DNA of 59,265 nt from Halorubrum saccharovorum DSM 1137 (GCF_000337915.1 NZ_AOJE01000062.1:1-59265); one strand, 5' to 3'. Positions 1-8,560 are shown, counted from the stretch's first letter. The notes: a model not told the origin generated them from the sequence alone. A program made the numbers and translations.

Positions 1-91
1 CCCCGCCGATGAGGAATCCGACGAGGGTCGTGACCATCATGAAGAAGGCATCGGCGATATCCTCGGCGCTGATGGGGAGGGAACGCGGCAT
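1..91 (-). CDS. Partial hypothetical membrane protein (N-terminus only)
   Basis: Only the first 30 codons lie in the window; the gene continues off the left edge. The ATG is at 89-91 on the reverse strand. The peptide begins MPRSLPISAEDIADAFF and runs into a hydrophobic stretch (MMVTTLVGFLIGG) that looks like the start of a transmembrane helix. It is too short to assign to a family. The next gene (start 472) is on the same strand, about 110 bases upstream. Confidence 0.45.
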   Translation of the reverse strand, partial: MPRSLPISAEDIADAFFMMVTTLVGFLIGG

Positions 92-199
92 ACGTCCCTC
101 TGGTGCGTGATTCACGAAAAGGGTTCTCACCGCCGTTTCCGACCCGATTCCGCTCGAATCGCTGCCGCCCGACCCGCTACCGGCCCACGCTCGCTCGAC

Positions 200-472
200 T
201 CACTCGTCGTGGATGAAGACGAGCCGCTTCGACTCGGTGTTACAGAGGCACAGATCGATCCCGTCGCGGGTCGCGCCGATCTGCTGCCAGCCGTGATCGC
301 TGACGAACAGCGTCTGAAAGACGCCGCGGTCGCAGTCGGGGTTCGGGCAGCCGACCCCCGCGGCGTTTTTGTACACGGTGGTCCCGCCGCCGGAGCTCTG
401 TCGAACCAGTCCGTCCCTCAGCGATCGAAACTCCTCGGTAGACATCGGGCCCTCGGTCTCCTCGTCTCCCAT
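200..472 (-). CDS. Small Cys-containing haloarchaeal protein
   Basis: A 90-residue protein starting MGDEETEGPM. I chose this ATG because the longer reading frame upstream is Arg-rich and looks like read-through. It has a CPNPDC motif near residue 42 and a second Cys pair (CLC) near residue 75, a pattern compatible with one zinc-binding site made from two knuckles. The protein is acidic and has no membrane segment. Homologues with this layout are, as I remember, uncharacterised haloarchaeal proteins (DUF7385-like); that name is from memory. An AT-rich patch (gtatataaac, 495-504) lies about 27 bases upstream of the start and reads as a TATA box on this strand, which supports the start. The function is unknown. 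Confidence 0.7.
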   Translation of the reverse strand: MGDEETEGPMSTEEFRSLRDGLVRQSSGGGTTVYKNAAGVGCPNPDCDRGVFQTLFVSDHGWQQIGATRDGIDLCLCNTESKRLVFIHDE

Positions 473-587
473 ACGTTCGCGTTCGCGGTCCAGAGTATAT
501 AAACCGCCTGGCTGTGGCAACTGGTGGCACGGAAGAGTGCGGTCGCCCGCGCCCCCGGTCTCGCGACCGCGCCGTGCCCCGCTTCGC

Positions 588-1544
588 TCATGACGCGTCC
601 CGCTTCGCGGCGTCGGCGTACGCGTCCGCGATCCGCGTCGGCTCCGGGAGCTTGTAGCCCGCACACAGCGCCTCGACGAGGTCGACGGTCGTCGCGGGCG
701 ACACCCGGTGGCCGGGGCTCACGTACAGGGGGTTCACGCGGCGGCTGTTCGGGTACTGCCGGGACTGGTAGGCGTGACCGATGACGGGCGCGGCGGGGGC
801 GTCGCCGTCGGCCGTGTCGCCGCCGGAGGCGTCGCCGTCGACGACAGCCGTTTCCACGGAGTCGTCCGCTCGGACCGGCGTTCGCCACCCCTCCGGTCGC
901 CCGTCGGTCGGTTCGTCGGGCACGCCGCACAGCAGGCTCTTCGCGACGCCGACGCTCGGCACGTCCAGCAGCACGCCGACGTGGGTCGCGACGCCGGCCG
1001 CCCGGAAGTGGATCCGACCGGAGCCGTCACAGACTAGGAGGTCCGGCTCAACTCCGAGGGCGTCGAGCGCCGCCAGCATCGGTTCTCCTTCCCTGAACGC
1101 GAGCAGTCCCGGGATGTAGGGGATCGAGAGTGGGGTGGTCGCGCTCGCGTGCTCGATCACGTCGCCGTCGCGGATCGCGACCGCGGCGGAGACGGCTCGG
1201 TCCTCGCCGTCGTCGGGCGTCAGAAACGCCTGATCGAGCCCCACGACGACCGGCGCGTCGGGGTCGCCCGCGTCCGAGTCCGCGTCCGTCCCCGGAAGCG
1301 TCTCTTGGCGCGCGTCCGGCGGCCCGTCGGTCAGGTCCGCGGGCTCGTCGATCGCGACCGCGGCCGGATCGATCCCGTGATCGTCCGCGAACGTCGCCGT
1401 CGCCGCCAGCTCGCGCTGGAGCGACTCCATCTCCGCGTGCGAGAGCGTCGGGTCCGGGAGGAACTCGGGGTGTGCGATATCGTCGAAGCCGAAACGAGAC
1501 GACTCGTCGGCGTCCGGATCCGGGGGGTCCGGCGTCGGAGCCAT
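588..1544 (-). CDS. nfi: Endonuclease V
   Basis: Endonuclease V cleaves DNA or RNA one base 3' of deoxyinosine/inosine and so starts repair of deaminated adenine. The 318-residue protein has the family landmarks in order: the beta-strand with the first metal-binding Asp (VVVGLDQAF), the YIPGLLAFRE block with the catalytic Glu, the CDGSGRIH block with Asp and His, LDVPSVGVAKSLL, and YVSPGHRVS near the C-terminus. An acidic N-terminal extension of about 90 residues and a gap-filling acidic insert (near residue 240) make it longer than bacterial Nfi (about 225), as is usual in haloarchaea. The start codon directly abuts the stop of the upstream rhomboid gene, so the two are probably co-transcribed. 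Confidence 0.92.
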   Translation of the reverse strand: MAPTPDPPDPDADESSRFGFDDIAHPEFLPDPTLSHAEMESLQRELAATATFADDHGIDPAAVAIDEPADLTDGPPDARQETLPGTDADSDAGDPDAPVVVGLDQAFLTPDDGEDRAVSAAVAIRDGDVIEHASATTPLSIPYIPGLLAFREGEPMLAALDALGVEPDLLVCDGSGRIHFRAAGVATHVGVLLDVPSVGVAKSLLCGVPDEPTDGRPEGWRTPVRADDSVETAVVDGDASGGDTADGDAPAAPVIGHAYQSRQYPNSRRVNPLYVSPGHRVSPATTVDLVEALCAGYKLPEPTRIADAYADAAKRDAS

Positions 1545-2510
1545 TCAGAACCGCCCGCCGGGGCCGCCCGGGCCGCCCGGTCCTCGGGGGCCGCCAGGGC
1601 CGCCCATCTGCATCCCGCCGGGGCCGCGCGCGGACCGCGCGAGGCTCTCGTTTCGCTTGCCGAACGCGAGCCCGATCGCGAAGCCGATCAGGTGCGCGAG
1701 GTGCGCGATGCCGCCGACGCCGCCCGTCCCGGTCTGGATCACGAGCACCGCCGAGATCAGCGCGATCCCCCAAGTGAGGTACTTGATCTTCATCGGGATG
1801 ACGAAGAAGAGGAGCACCTGCATGTTCGGGCGCCAGACGGTGAGCACGCCGAGGATCGCGAATCCGGCGCCGCTGGCGCCGAGCACGCCGACCGTCGGCG
1901 CGCCGGTCGCGATCGCGAACAGGACGTGGCCGAGGCCGGCGAGGATCCCCGACGCGAAGAAGAACCCGGCGAAGCGGCGGGAACCCACGGCCCGCTCAAC
2001 GAGCGGACCGAAGAACAGGATCACGACGCTGTTGCCGATGATGTGGAACGGCTGGATGCGCGAGTGCGAGAGCACGGAGGTCACCCACGTCCAGACGTTA
2101 CCGAGCGCGTCCGACCGGAGGACGAAAACCTGGCTGTGGGCGGCCTCGCCGAACAGCAGCGTCACGGCCCACTGCGCGAGGAACGTGATCCACATCGCCG
2201 CCAAGATGGCGTAGGTCGCGTTCCCGCGGAGGTAGCTCACGAGCCCGCCGGTGCTCGTCTCGCGATCGATCCGTCGCTTGATGCGGCCCGTGACGCCGGT
2301 CGACGAGCCGGAACCCGCCCTGCCCGACCCGCCGGTCTCGACGCTCTCGTCGAACCCGCTGTCGAAGACGCCGCCGGGGTCGTCCCACCCGGCGAGCCCC
2401 GGACAGTCGTGGTTCTCCGGCAGTCGGTGTTCGGCGCAGAACGTCTTGCCGCACCGTTTACACTGGTACGGGAGGTTCTCGTACTCCCCACACACGTCGC
2501 ACGTCGCCAT
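1545..2510 (-). CDS. Rhomboid intramembrane serine protease with N-terminal AN1 zinc finger
   Basis: The protein has 321 residues if ATG 2510 is used; a GTG at 2519 is also in frame. A TATA-like GCTTTACGA about 27 bases upstream of 2510 favours the ATG. Residues 4-36 form a textbook AN1-type zinc finger: C4, C7, C17, C20, C25, H28, H34, C36. A linker is followed by about six membrane helices carrying the rhomboid features: HIIGN before TM2, GASG with the nucleophile Ser, and AHLAHLIG with the partner His. The C-terminus is a Gly/Pro/Arg-rich tail (GGPGGPRGPGGPGG). The predicted role is intramembrane proteolysis. The cytosolic finger may select substrates, but that is inference. It lies immediately upstream of endonuclease V. 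Confidence 0.9.
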   Translation of the reverse strand: MATCDVCGEYENLPYQCKRCGKTFCAEHRLPENHDCPGLAGWDDPGGVFDSGFDESVETGGSGRAGSGSSTGVTGRIKRRIDRETSTGGLVSYLRGNATYAILAAMWITFLAQWAVTLLFGEAAHSQVFVLRSDALGNVWTWVTSVLSHSRIQPFHIIGNSVVILFFGPLVERAVGSRRFAGFFFASGILAGLGHVLFAIATGAPTVGVLGASGAGFAILGVLTVWRPNMQVLLFFVIPMKIKYLTWGIALISAVLVIQTGTGGVGGIAHLAHLIGFAIGLAFGKRNESLARSARGPGGMQMGGPGGPRGPGGPGGPGGRF

Positions 2511-2625
2511 TGGCGCCACTTACGGCGGCGCTCGTAAAGCGGTTTGGCTCCGTGACGCCCGAGGCGGGGAGCCAGCGAGCCGAGGGGGCGGACGAGACTC
2601 GAAACGGAACCCGGCTCCGCCGCGT

Positions 2626-2814
2626 TCAACTCAGCGCCCGTCTGGCGACGACCGCGATGGCGATCCCGGCGACTGCGACGCCGACGAGCGTCGGAACGAG
2701 CTGGCCGGACCCCCACTCCCACCCGAGAACCTGGGTTCCGACGATCGCGACGATCGCGACGAGGAGGCCGAACGCGGTGACCAGGGACGACTGAGCGCCG
2801 TTACTGAGGTTCAT
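2626..2814 (-). CDS. Small two-helix membrane protein
   Basis: A 62-residue reading frame with two clear hydrophobic segments (LVTAFGLLVAIVAIVG and LVPTLVGVAVAGIAIAVVA) joined by a short loop with GWEWGSGQ, and a positively charged C-terminus. The composition is that of a genuine small membrane protein rather than a shadow frame, and no larger frame competes here. It sits between aroD and the rhomboid gene on the same strand. The function is unknown. Confidence 0.6.
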   Translation of the reverse strand: MNLSNGAQSSLVTAFGLLVAIVAIVGTQVLGWEWGSGQLVPTLVGVAVAGIAIAVVARRALS

Positions 2815-2895
2815 CTCACCGCCCGATTTGAACGCCGAGAGTCAAAAGCGTGGGTGCCGTCGGTCGAGTCGCGGCCGTGCAGCGGGCCGCAACCC

Positions 2896-3600
2896 CTATG
2901 TTCCCGATCCGCCCTCACGAAGCCCGTCGACGAGCCGGCGGAGCGTCGCGAGCGGGTACTGGCCGGGCGCGGTCGCGTCAGCGGCGTCGACGGGCGCGTA
3001 TCCGATCCGTGAGCCGTAAATCGGCGTGACCGCGCGGGTGTGCCGGCCCGGTTCGCCCATGCACATCGTCGCGACGCGATGGCCCGCCGCGGTCGCCTCG
3101 TGGGTCGCCTCGATCATCGCGAGCGCGTCTTCGGGGCCGACCGCGGTCGTCGCCAGTTTCCCCACGTCGCCCTCTCTCGCCGCGTCGGCGAGCAGGTCGA
3201 CGAGCGCCGCGGGCTCGGGCGTCGACTCGAAGTCGTGGACCGAGACGACCACGTCGATCCCCTCCTCTCGGGCCGTGTCGCGGAGCGCTGTCGCGCGCGA
3301 CCGCTCTCCCTCGGGGGCGTTGCCGCGGAGGGCGGCGAGCTCGACGTCGACCGCGGCGACGGCGTCGTTCCCGAGCGCCGTCGAGAGCGCGTCGAACCGA
3401 CCGAGGTCGTCGGCCTCGCCGCCCTCCCACGACGCCCGGTTCGTGACGAGCAGCGGGAGCTCGCCGTCGTACGCGTCGAGCTGGGCGAGCGGATCGCTCG
3501 CCAGATCCATCCGGAACTCCACGGCGTCGGCGTGCTCGCGGGCCCGCGGCTCCTCCGAGAGGGCTGCCGTGCTCGCGGTCAGAACGAACTCCTCGAACAT
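2896..3600 (-). CDS. aroD: 3-dehydroquinate dehydratase, type I
   Basis: This enzyme catalyses the third step of the shikimate pathway, dehydration of 3-dehydroquinate through a Schiff base. At 234 residues it matches the type I family. Visible markers are EFRMD (28-32), SVHDF with the catalytic His at 122, GKLA with the Schiff-base Lys at 148, then PGRHTRAVTPIYGSRIGYA and APGQYPL near the end, which line the substrate site. A TATA-like GCTAAGTC lies about 27 bases before the ATG, consistent with a leaderless transcript. The gene appears monocistronic, or at most runs into the small membrane protein downstream. Confidence 0.95.
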   Translation of the reverse strand: MFEEFVLTASTAALSEEPRAREHADAVEFRMDLASDPLAQLDAYDGELPLLVTNRASWEGGEADDLGRFDALSTALGNDAVAAVDVELAALRGNAPEGERSRATALRDTAREEGIDVVVSVHDFESTPEPAALVDLLADAAREGDVGKLATTAVGPEDALAMIEATHEATAAGHRVATMCMGEPGRHTRAVTPIYGSRIGYAPVDAADATAPGQYPLATLRRLVDGLREGGSGT

Positions 3601-3684
3601 ACGCGAGCGTTCCGCGGCCGGGGACTTAGCTGTGTGCGTCCGGGCGGAAACGAAACCCGCGGGCGACAGAAGAAGTCGGTCGGC

Positions 3685-4659
3685 TTAGGCGACGAGGCCG
3701 TCCTCGGCTTCGAGGAGCTCGTGGTAGCGGTTCCGGATGGTGACCTCGGAGATGTCGGCGACCTCGGAGACCGCGGCCTGCGTCGTCTTCTCGTTCGTGA
3801 GGAGCGCGGCGGCGTAGACGGCGGCAGCCGCGAGGCCCACCGGCGACTTGCCCGAGTGGACGCCCTTCTCCTTGGCGTTGCGGAGGAGGCTCTTCGCGCG
3901 CATCTCGGACTCCTCGGAGAGCTCCAGGTCCGAGGCGAACCGCGGGACGTACTGCTCGGGGTCTGCGGGCTTCACTTCGAGCTTGAGCTCGCGGACGACG
4001 TAACGGTACGTCCGGGCGATCTCGGCCTTCTCGACGCGCGACACGTCGGCGATCTCGTCGAGGCTGCGCGGGACACCGGCCATTCGGGCGGCGGCGTACA
4101 CGCAGGAGGTGGAGACGCCCTCGATCGAGCGGCCCGGGAGGAGGTCCTCGTCGAGCGCGCGGCGGTAGATGACGGAGGCGGTCTCGCGGACGTTGTCCGG
4201 GAGGCCCTGCGCGCTGGCCATCCGGTCGATCTCGCCGAGCGCCTGCTTCAGGTTACGCTCCTTCGAGTCGCGGGTGCGGAACCGCTCGTTCCACTTGCGG
4301 AGCCGCTGCATCTTCTGGCGCTGACGCGCGCCGAGCGAGCGACCGTAGGCGTCCTTGTCGCGCCAGTCGATGTTCGTCGAGAGCCCCTTGTCGTGCATCG
4401 TGTTGGTCGTCGGGGCGCCGACGCGGCTCTTCTCGTCCTTCTCGCGGGAGTCGAACGCGCGCCACTCCGGCCCGCGGTCGACCGAGTCCGCCTCGACGAC
4501 GAGCCCGCAGTCGGCGCAGACGCTCTCGCCGTGCTCCTCGTCGTTGATGACGTTGCCGCCGCACTCCGGACAGCTCAGCGTCTCGTCGGTCTGTTCCGAT
4601 TCCTTCTCGTCGGTCTCCGTTCGGGAGCGACTCCCCCGGGTGTGTAATCGTTCACTCAT
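3685..4659 (-). CDS. tfb: Transcription initiation factor IIB (TFB)
   Basis: TFB bridges TBP on the TATA box and RNA polymerase and sets the start site. The 324-residue protein has a zinc ribbon (C30, C33, C48, C51), then the B-finger/linker region with the GPEWRAF block, and two cyclin-like repeats (about 120-215 and 220-320), each ending in a helix-turn-helix. The start is the ATG of MSERLHTR. Continuing the frame upstream gives non-protein-like sequence. Unlike most genes here it seems to have a leader, with a purine-rich GAGAGGGGG about 9 bases before the ATG that could act as a Shine-Dalgarno site. Haloarchaea carry several TFB paralogues; which one this is cannot be told from the sequence. 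Confidence 0.97.
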   Translation of the reverse strand: MSERLHTRGSRSRTETDEKESEQTDETLSCPECGGNVINDEEHGESVCADCGLVVEADSVDRGPEWRAFDSREKDEKSRVGAPTTNTMHDKGLSTNIDWRDKDAYGRSLGARQRQKMQRLRKWNERFRTRDSKERNLKQALGEIDRMASAQGLPDNVRETASVIYRRALDEDLLPGRSIEGVSTSCVYAAARMAGVPRSLDEIADVSRVEKAEIARTYRYVVRELKLEVKPADPEQYVPRFASDLELSEESEMRAKSLLRNAKEKGVHSGKSPVGLAAAAVYAAALLTNEKTTQAAVSEVADISEVTIRNRYHELLEAEDGLVA

Positions 4660-4725
4660 GGCTAAACCCCCTCTCGGTAACTGAACACGGTCCGAGAGCG
4701 ATCTTGTCCGATAGACGGTGGAACC

Positions 4726-4738
4726 GAACTTAAAACGA
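4726..4738 (-). promoter_or_regulatory. TATA box of tfb
   Basis: On the reverse strand this reads CGTTTTAAGTTCG, a good haloarchaeal TATA element. It lies about 70 bases upstream of the tfb ATG, which implies a leader of roughly 40-45 bases, in keeping with the Shine-Dalgarno-like GAGAGGGGG just before the start. Confidence 0.55.
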
Positions 4739-4848
4739 CCGGAACGTGTCGCCGGAATCTCGACAAAAGGACACGATCTATCACGTGTTTTCGGGGAGCG
4801 CTCAGACGACCGAAACGCTTGGGCGGGTGGCGCTCCGACTCGTTCTCG

Positions 4849-5625
4849 ATGAAGGCTCCTCGCGTCGTCTCGCTGGCGCCGAGCGCGACCGCGACCGTGA
4901 CCGCTCTCGGCGCCGCCGAGACCCTCGTCGGCGTCACGCACCACTGCGATCCCCCGGAAGAGGCGGGAACCGAACACGGAGCCGACGCTCCCGCACCCGT
5001 CGGCGGGTGGCTGAACCCCGACCTCGACCGCGTCGCCGGCCTCGCTCCCGACGTCGTCCTCACCAGCGACGGGCTCCAGAGCGACCTCGCCGACGACTGC
5101 CGCGAGCGCGGGTTCGACGTCCGCCACCGCGAGCCCGCGACCCTCGACGAGGCGGTCGCGACCTTCGCCGCCCGCGGCGCGGACGTGGGGCGACCCGAGG
5201 CCGGCGAGCGTCTCGCAACCGAGGCCCGAGCGCGCCTCGACCGGATCGCCGACGCGGTCGCGGGCCGCCCCCGCCCGACCGTCTACTGCGAGGAGTGGTC
5301 GGATCCGCCGATGGCCGCCGGCAACTGGGTCCCCGACGCCGTGCGCGCCGCCGGCGGTCGGTACCCCTTCGCCGACGCGGGCGAACGCTCCCGCGAGGTC
5401 GACCTCGCGAGCGTCGAGCAAGCCGACCCCGACCACGTCGTCGTCCACGTCTGCGGGCACGGGGACCGGATCGACCCCGCGACCGTCGAGGGGCGCGACT
5501 GGGCCGTCGACGCCCCCGTTCACGTCATCGACGACTCCCTCCTGAACCAGCCGAGCCCCGCGCTGATCGACGGCGTCGAGCGGCTGACGGGACTGCTTCA
5601 TCCGGGGATCGAGACCTATTCGTAG
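4849..5625 (+). CDS. BtuF-like cobalamin/metal-chelate binding protein without a signal peptide
   Basis: A 258-residue protein of the helical-backbone metal-receptor fold, to which BtuF and FepB-type ABC binding proteins belong. The N-terminus (RVVSLAPSATATVTALGA) is the typical first beta-strand and helix of the fold. PDVVLTS and the central long helix follow, with a WVPDAVRAAGG block in the second lobe. There is no Tat/Sec signal or lipobox before the fold, so the protein is predicted to be cytoplasmic. That is unusual for the family but common for this haloarchaeal subgroup. It may bind a corrinoid in a salvage or regulatory role, which is inference. It is transcribed divergently from tfb and followed 20 bases on by an ITPase gene. 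Confidence 0.8.
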   Translation: MKAPRVVSLAPSATATVTALGAAETLVGVTHHCDPPEEAGTEHGADAPAPVGGWLNPDLDRVAGLAPDVVLTSDGLQSDLADDCRERGFDVRHREPATLDEAVATFAARGADVGRPEAGERLATEARARLDRIADAVAGRPRPTVYCEEWSDPPMAAGNWVPDAVRAAGGRYPFADAGERSREVDLASVEQADPDHVVVHVCGHGDRIDPATVEGRDWAVDAPVHVIDDSLLNQPSPALIDGVERLTGLLHPGIETYS

Positions 5626-5645
5626 CCCGTCGCTCGATCACGGGT

Positions 5646-6200
5646 ATGCGAGTCGGCGTCGGCAGCGGCAACCCGGTGAAGCGGCGCGCGGTCGAACGGG
5701 TCTTGGAATCGTCGCGGGGAGCTGACCTCGCCGACGAGTGCTCCGAGAACCCGACGACCGTCACGGTCGAGTCGGTCCCCGTCTCGTCCGGGGTGAGCGA
5801 GCAGCCGACCGGCCACGCGGAGACGGTCGCCGGCGCCGAGAACCGCGCCGATGCGGTCCTCGAAGCGGGTGCGTACGACCTCGGCATCGGCATCGAGGGC
5901 GGCGTCGCGGGATTCGACGGCGCCGACGGGTTTTTCCTCGTCATGTGGGCGGTGGTCTCGGACGGGTCACGGACGAGTCGCGGAGCCGGGCCGAGCCTCG
6001 AGCTTCCGACCGACATCGCCACGCGGATCGCCAGCGGCGAGGAGCTCGGTCCCGTGATGGACGACGTTCTTGACGCGGAGGGGGTCGCGAGGCGCGGCGG
6101 CGCCGCGGGCGCGCTCACGAGCGGCCGCGTCGACCGCGCAGACGCCCTCGCGACCGCGGTCGCCGGCGCGCTCGGCCCGTTCGTCTCCGATCTGTACTGA
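5646..6200 (+). CDS. Inosine/xanthosine triphosphatase (YjjX family)
   Basis: A 184-residue house-cleaning pyrophosphatase that hydrolyses ITP/XTP and keeps deaminated purines out of nucleic acids. The start MRVGVGSGNPVKRRAVER is the diagnostic nucleotide-binding N-terminus, with SGNPVK the phosphate-binding loop. Later come the GIGIEGGV block (carrying the acidic metal ligand) and the VMDDVLDAEG helix. The ATG at 5646 is followed directly by this motif, so the start is secure. It fits functionally with endonuclease V in this same window, since both counter hypoxanthine. The two are not in one operon, however. Confidence 0.9.
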   Translation: MRVGVGSGNPVKRRAVERVLESSRGADLADECSENPTTVTVESVPVSSGVSEQPTGHAETVAGAENRADAVLEAGAYDLGIGIEGGVAGFDGADGFFLVMWAVVSDGSRTSRGAGPSLELPTDIATRIASGEELGPVMDDVLDAEGVARRGGAAGALTSGRVDRADALATAVAGALGPFVSDLY

Positions 6201-6376
6201 TCGGATCGCGACGTTACCGATCGGATCGCGGCGCTCCGGCCCGCGTTCGAGGATCGTACCCAAACGCAGGGTTCGCCCCCCGCCACGAGCGCTCTCACCG
6301 AGGAAAAACCGCATGACTGCGGCGTGTTAACCCGGTCTACCAACCGCCTTATGCGGTGACACGACCTGTGACCGGT

Positions 6377-6631
6377 ATGAGCACGGTCCAATCCGACGCC
6401 GTCGCCGTCGAATCAGCTGGCCTCTCCGCGAAACAGGCCCGTATCCTGCGGTACCTTCGGGAGAACGCCGCCGAGAAGACGTACTTCAAGTCGCGGCTGA
6501 TCGCGGACGAGCTCGACCTCTCGGCGAAGGAGGTCGGCGCGAACATGGGCGCGGTCGCCGACGCGGCCACCGACATCGACGTCGAGAAATGGGGTTACTC
6601 GTCGGGGACGACGTGGATGGTCACGGCCTGA
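6377..6631 (+). CDS. Small winged-helix-like haloarchaeal protein (DUF7123-like)
   Basis: An 84-residue protein. It contains a clear helix-turn-helix pattern (LSAKQARILRYLRENA, then SRLIADELDLSAKEVGANM) followed by a short beta wing (WGYSSGTTWMVTA). It is widespread in haloarchaea; I recall it as DUF7123 but cannot verify the number. CTTATG about 27 bases upstream (6351-6356) fits a leaderless start at this ATG. It probably binds nucleic acid or protein, with no known target. Confidence 0.8.
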   Translation: MSTVQSDAVAVESAGLSAKQARILRYLRENAAEKTYFKSRLIADELDLSAKEVGANMGAVADAATDIDVEKWGYSSGTTWMVTA

Positions 6632-6662
6632 CCGACCGCCATCGATTCGCGGTCGGCCGGTC

Positions 6663-7283
6663 TCAGGGGTCGTACGCGACCAGCGACGCCGCGTCGTCCG
6701 CGAAGGCGACGGCGTCGGCGTCGAAGGAATCGGCGTACCGAACCACGAGCGTGAGAAACCGCTCCGGTTCCGTCAGCGTGTAGCCGTCGGTTCGGTCGAG
6801 AAGACCGGCCTCGTCGAGGTCGGCGGCGGCGGTGCTCACGGTCGGCCGAGAGACGCCGAGTTCGGCCGCCAGCTCCGCGCCGGTCGCCTCCGGATCGCGC
6901 AACAGCGCGAGGACCATCCCGCGAGGCGTGTCGCGCCGGAGATACCCGAGCGCGCGCTTGTCGAGCTCGTCGAACCGCTCGGCGGGGAAGTACCGCCGGT
7001 AGTCGGCGTCCTTGGCCGACTCGATCTCGTCGGCCTCCTCCAGTTTCCGGAGGTGGTACTGCGCCTCGCCGGTGCCGAGGCGGAGGTCGTCACGGAGCTT
7101 CGAGAAGTGGGCGCCGGGGGTCGTCGGCACGTACCCGCGGATGGCCTCGCGGGTCGCGTTCGCGTCGGATTCTTCGCCGTTTCCGACGTCGGCGCTCGCG
7201 GTCCCGACGAACGGTGCGGCGGCTCCGATGGCGGCGAACCGCCGGAGCGTTTCCCGTTTCCGTCCGTCGATCCCGTCGGTCAC
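6663..7283 (-). CDS. Double winged-helix regulator with a Tat-like N-terminal segment
   Basis: The start is taken as GTG 7283, because a TATA-like TGTTTTTGTC lies 23-32 bases upstream, giving 206 residues. The N-terminus reads RKRETLRRFAAIGAAAPFVG and then an ASA motif, which resembles a twin-arginine signal or membrane anchor. Two winged-helix domains follow: about 45-110 (FSKLRDDLRLGTGEAQYHL, RKLEEADEI) and about 120-170 (TGAELAAELGVSRPTVS). The C-terminus is short and acidic. A DNA-binding protein with an export-like N-terminus could be a membrane-tethered regulator. If instead translation begins later, the segment would be missing. Targets are unknown. Confidence 0.75.
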   Translation of the reverse strand: MTDGIDGRKRETLRRFAAIGAAAPFVGTASADVGNGEESDANATREAIRGYVPTTPGAHFSKLRDDLRLGTGEAQYHLRKLEEADEIESAKDADYRRYFPAERFDELDKRALGYLRRDTPRGMVLALLRDPEATGAELAAELGVSRPTVSTAAADLDEAGLLDRTDGYTLTEPERFLTLVVRYADSFDADAVAFADDAASLVAYDP

Positions 7284-7417
7284 AACGCACAGTAGTTGTC
7301 GGCTCGACAAAAACACTTCGTTCGGGGTGGTATCTGGTCGCTTCGCGGAGCGGTCGTTCACGGCGGACTTGCGGACACCGACGACCTCGCCGTCGGTGGC
7401 CTGCTGGACCCCGCCGG

Positions 7418-8560
7418 TCAGCTCTCGCGTTCGGTCTCCACGTCGCCGTCGACGGCCTCCTCGTCCATCTCTTGGATGACCTCGTCGGCCGACTTGATGT
7501 CCGCGCCGGCGCCGCCGGCCTTGACCGCCTCGGCCTCCTTCTCCAGTTCCTCGACGTCCATCTCCGCGGACTCCTCGATCTGACCGAGGATCTCGTCGAT
7601 GTCGTCGAGCCCGAGCATCTTCCGGGTGTCGTCGTCGAACTCCTTCCCGTCGAGCCCCTCCATCTGTTGCACGTCGGAACCGGAGAGCGCCTTGCCGTAG
7701 CGTCCCACGAGACTCGTGAGCTCCTGCGGGAGGACGAAGGTGGTGGACTCGCCCTTGCCGATCTCTTCGAGGGTCTCCATCCCGCGCTCGATGATCGCGC
7801 GTTCGCCCATCGACTCGGCCGAGCGGGCGCGGAGAACGGTGGAGATCGCGTCCCCCTGCGCTTCCAGGATCTGGGACTGCTTCTCCCCCTGCGCGCGGAT
7901 GATGTTCGACTGCTTGTCACCTTCCGCCTGCTCGACGGCGGAGCGGCGTTCCCCCTGCGCTTCGAGGATCATCGCGCGGCGGCGGCGCTCGGCGGAGGTC
8001 TGCTGCTCCATCGCCTGCTGGACGTCCTTCGAGGGGTTGACTTCGCGGACCTCGACGCTCTCGACGCGGATCCCCCACTCGTCGGTCGGCTCGTCGAGTT
8101 CCTTGCGGATCTTCGCGTTGATCTCCTGGCGTTTGTTCAGCGTGTCGTCGAGTTCCATGTCGCCGAGGACGGCGCGGAGGGTGGTCTGCGCGAGGTTCGA
8201 GACGGCCTTCTTGTAGTCGTCCACTTCGAGGAAGGCCTTCTTGGCGTCCATCACCTTGATGTAGACGACCGCGTCCGCGGTCACCGGCGAGTTGTCCCGC
8301 GTGATCGCCTCTTGACGGGGCACGTCCAGGGTTTGCGTGCGCATGTCGAACGCGTAGGTGCGGGAGACGAACGGCGGAATGAGGTTGATCCCGGGTTCGA
8401 GCAGTTTCCGGTACTCCCCGAACACGGTGAGCGTCTTCTTCTCGTAGGCGTCGACGATCTCGAACGACTGCCAGAGCGTGACGACCACGAGCAGCAGGAA
8501 GAGCAGCCCGACGCTCACCAGGCCGAACCCGAGGCCGGATTGGAGGGTAATCGGATCCAT
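7418..8560 (-). CDS. SPFH/band 7 (stomatin-prohibitin) membrane protein
   Basis: A 380-residue protein with one N-terminal transmembrane helix (about 10-30) and an SPFH domain (about 35-200; GINLIPPFVSRTYAFDMRTQ and RDNSPVTADAVVYIKV are typical stomatin blocks). A long charged coiled coil with repeated AQGE/QAEGD units follows (about 200-270). Unusually, there is then a roughly 110-residue acidic C-terminal extension containing GKEFDDDTRKMLGLDDIDEI. Stomatin-like proteins form oligomeric membrane scaffolds, often with an NfeD partner protease; none is adjacent here. TATA-like GTATTAAC lies about 29 bases upstream. The region 8561-8714 carries divergent promoters shared with the next gene. Confidence 0.92.
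   Translation of the reverse strand: MDPITLQSGLGFGLVSVGLLFLLLVVVTLWQSFEIVDAYEKKTLTVFGEYRKLLEPGINLIPPFVSRTYAFDMRTQTLDVPRQEAITRDNSPVTADAVVYIKVMDAKKAFLEVDDYKKAVSNLAQTTLRAVLGDMELDDTLNKRQEINAKIRKELDEPTDEWGIRVESVEVREVNPSKDVQQAMEQQTSAERRRRAMILEAQGERRSAVEQAEGDKQSNIIRAQGEKQSQILEAQGDAISTVLRARSAESMGERAIIERGMETLEEIGKGESTTFVLPQELTSLVGRYGKALSGSDVQQMEGLDGKEFDDDTRKMLGLDDIDEILGQIEESAEMDVEELEKEAEAVKAGGAGADIKSADEVIQEMDEEAVDGDVETERES

Noticed and set aside
3040-4647. A 535-codon plus-strand frame opposite aroD and tfb
   Set aside because: It is the antisense of two well-identified genes; high G+C creates long open frames on the opposite strand.
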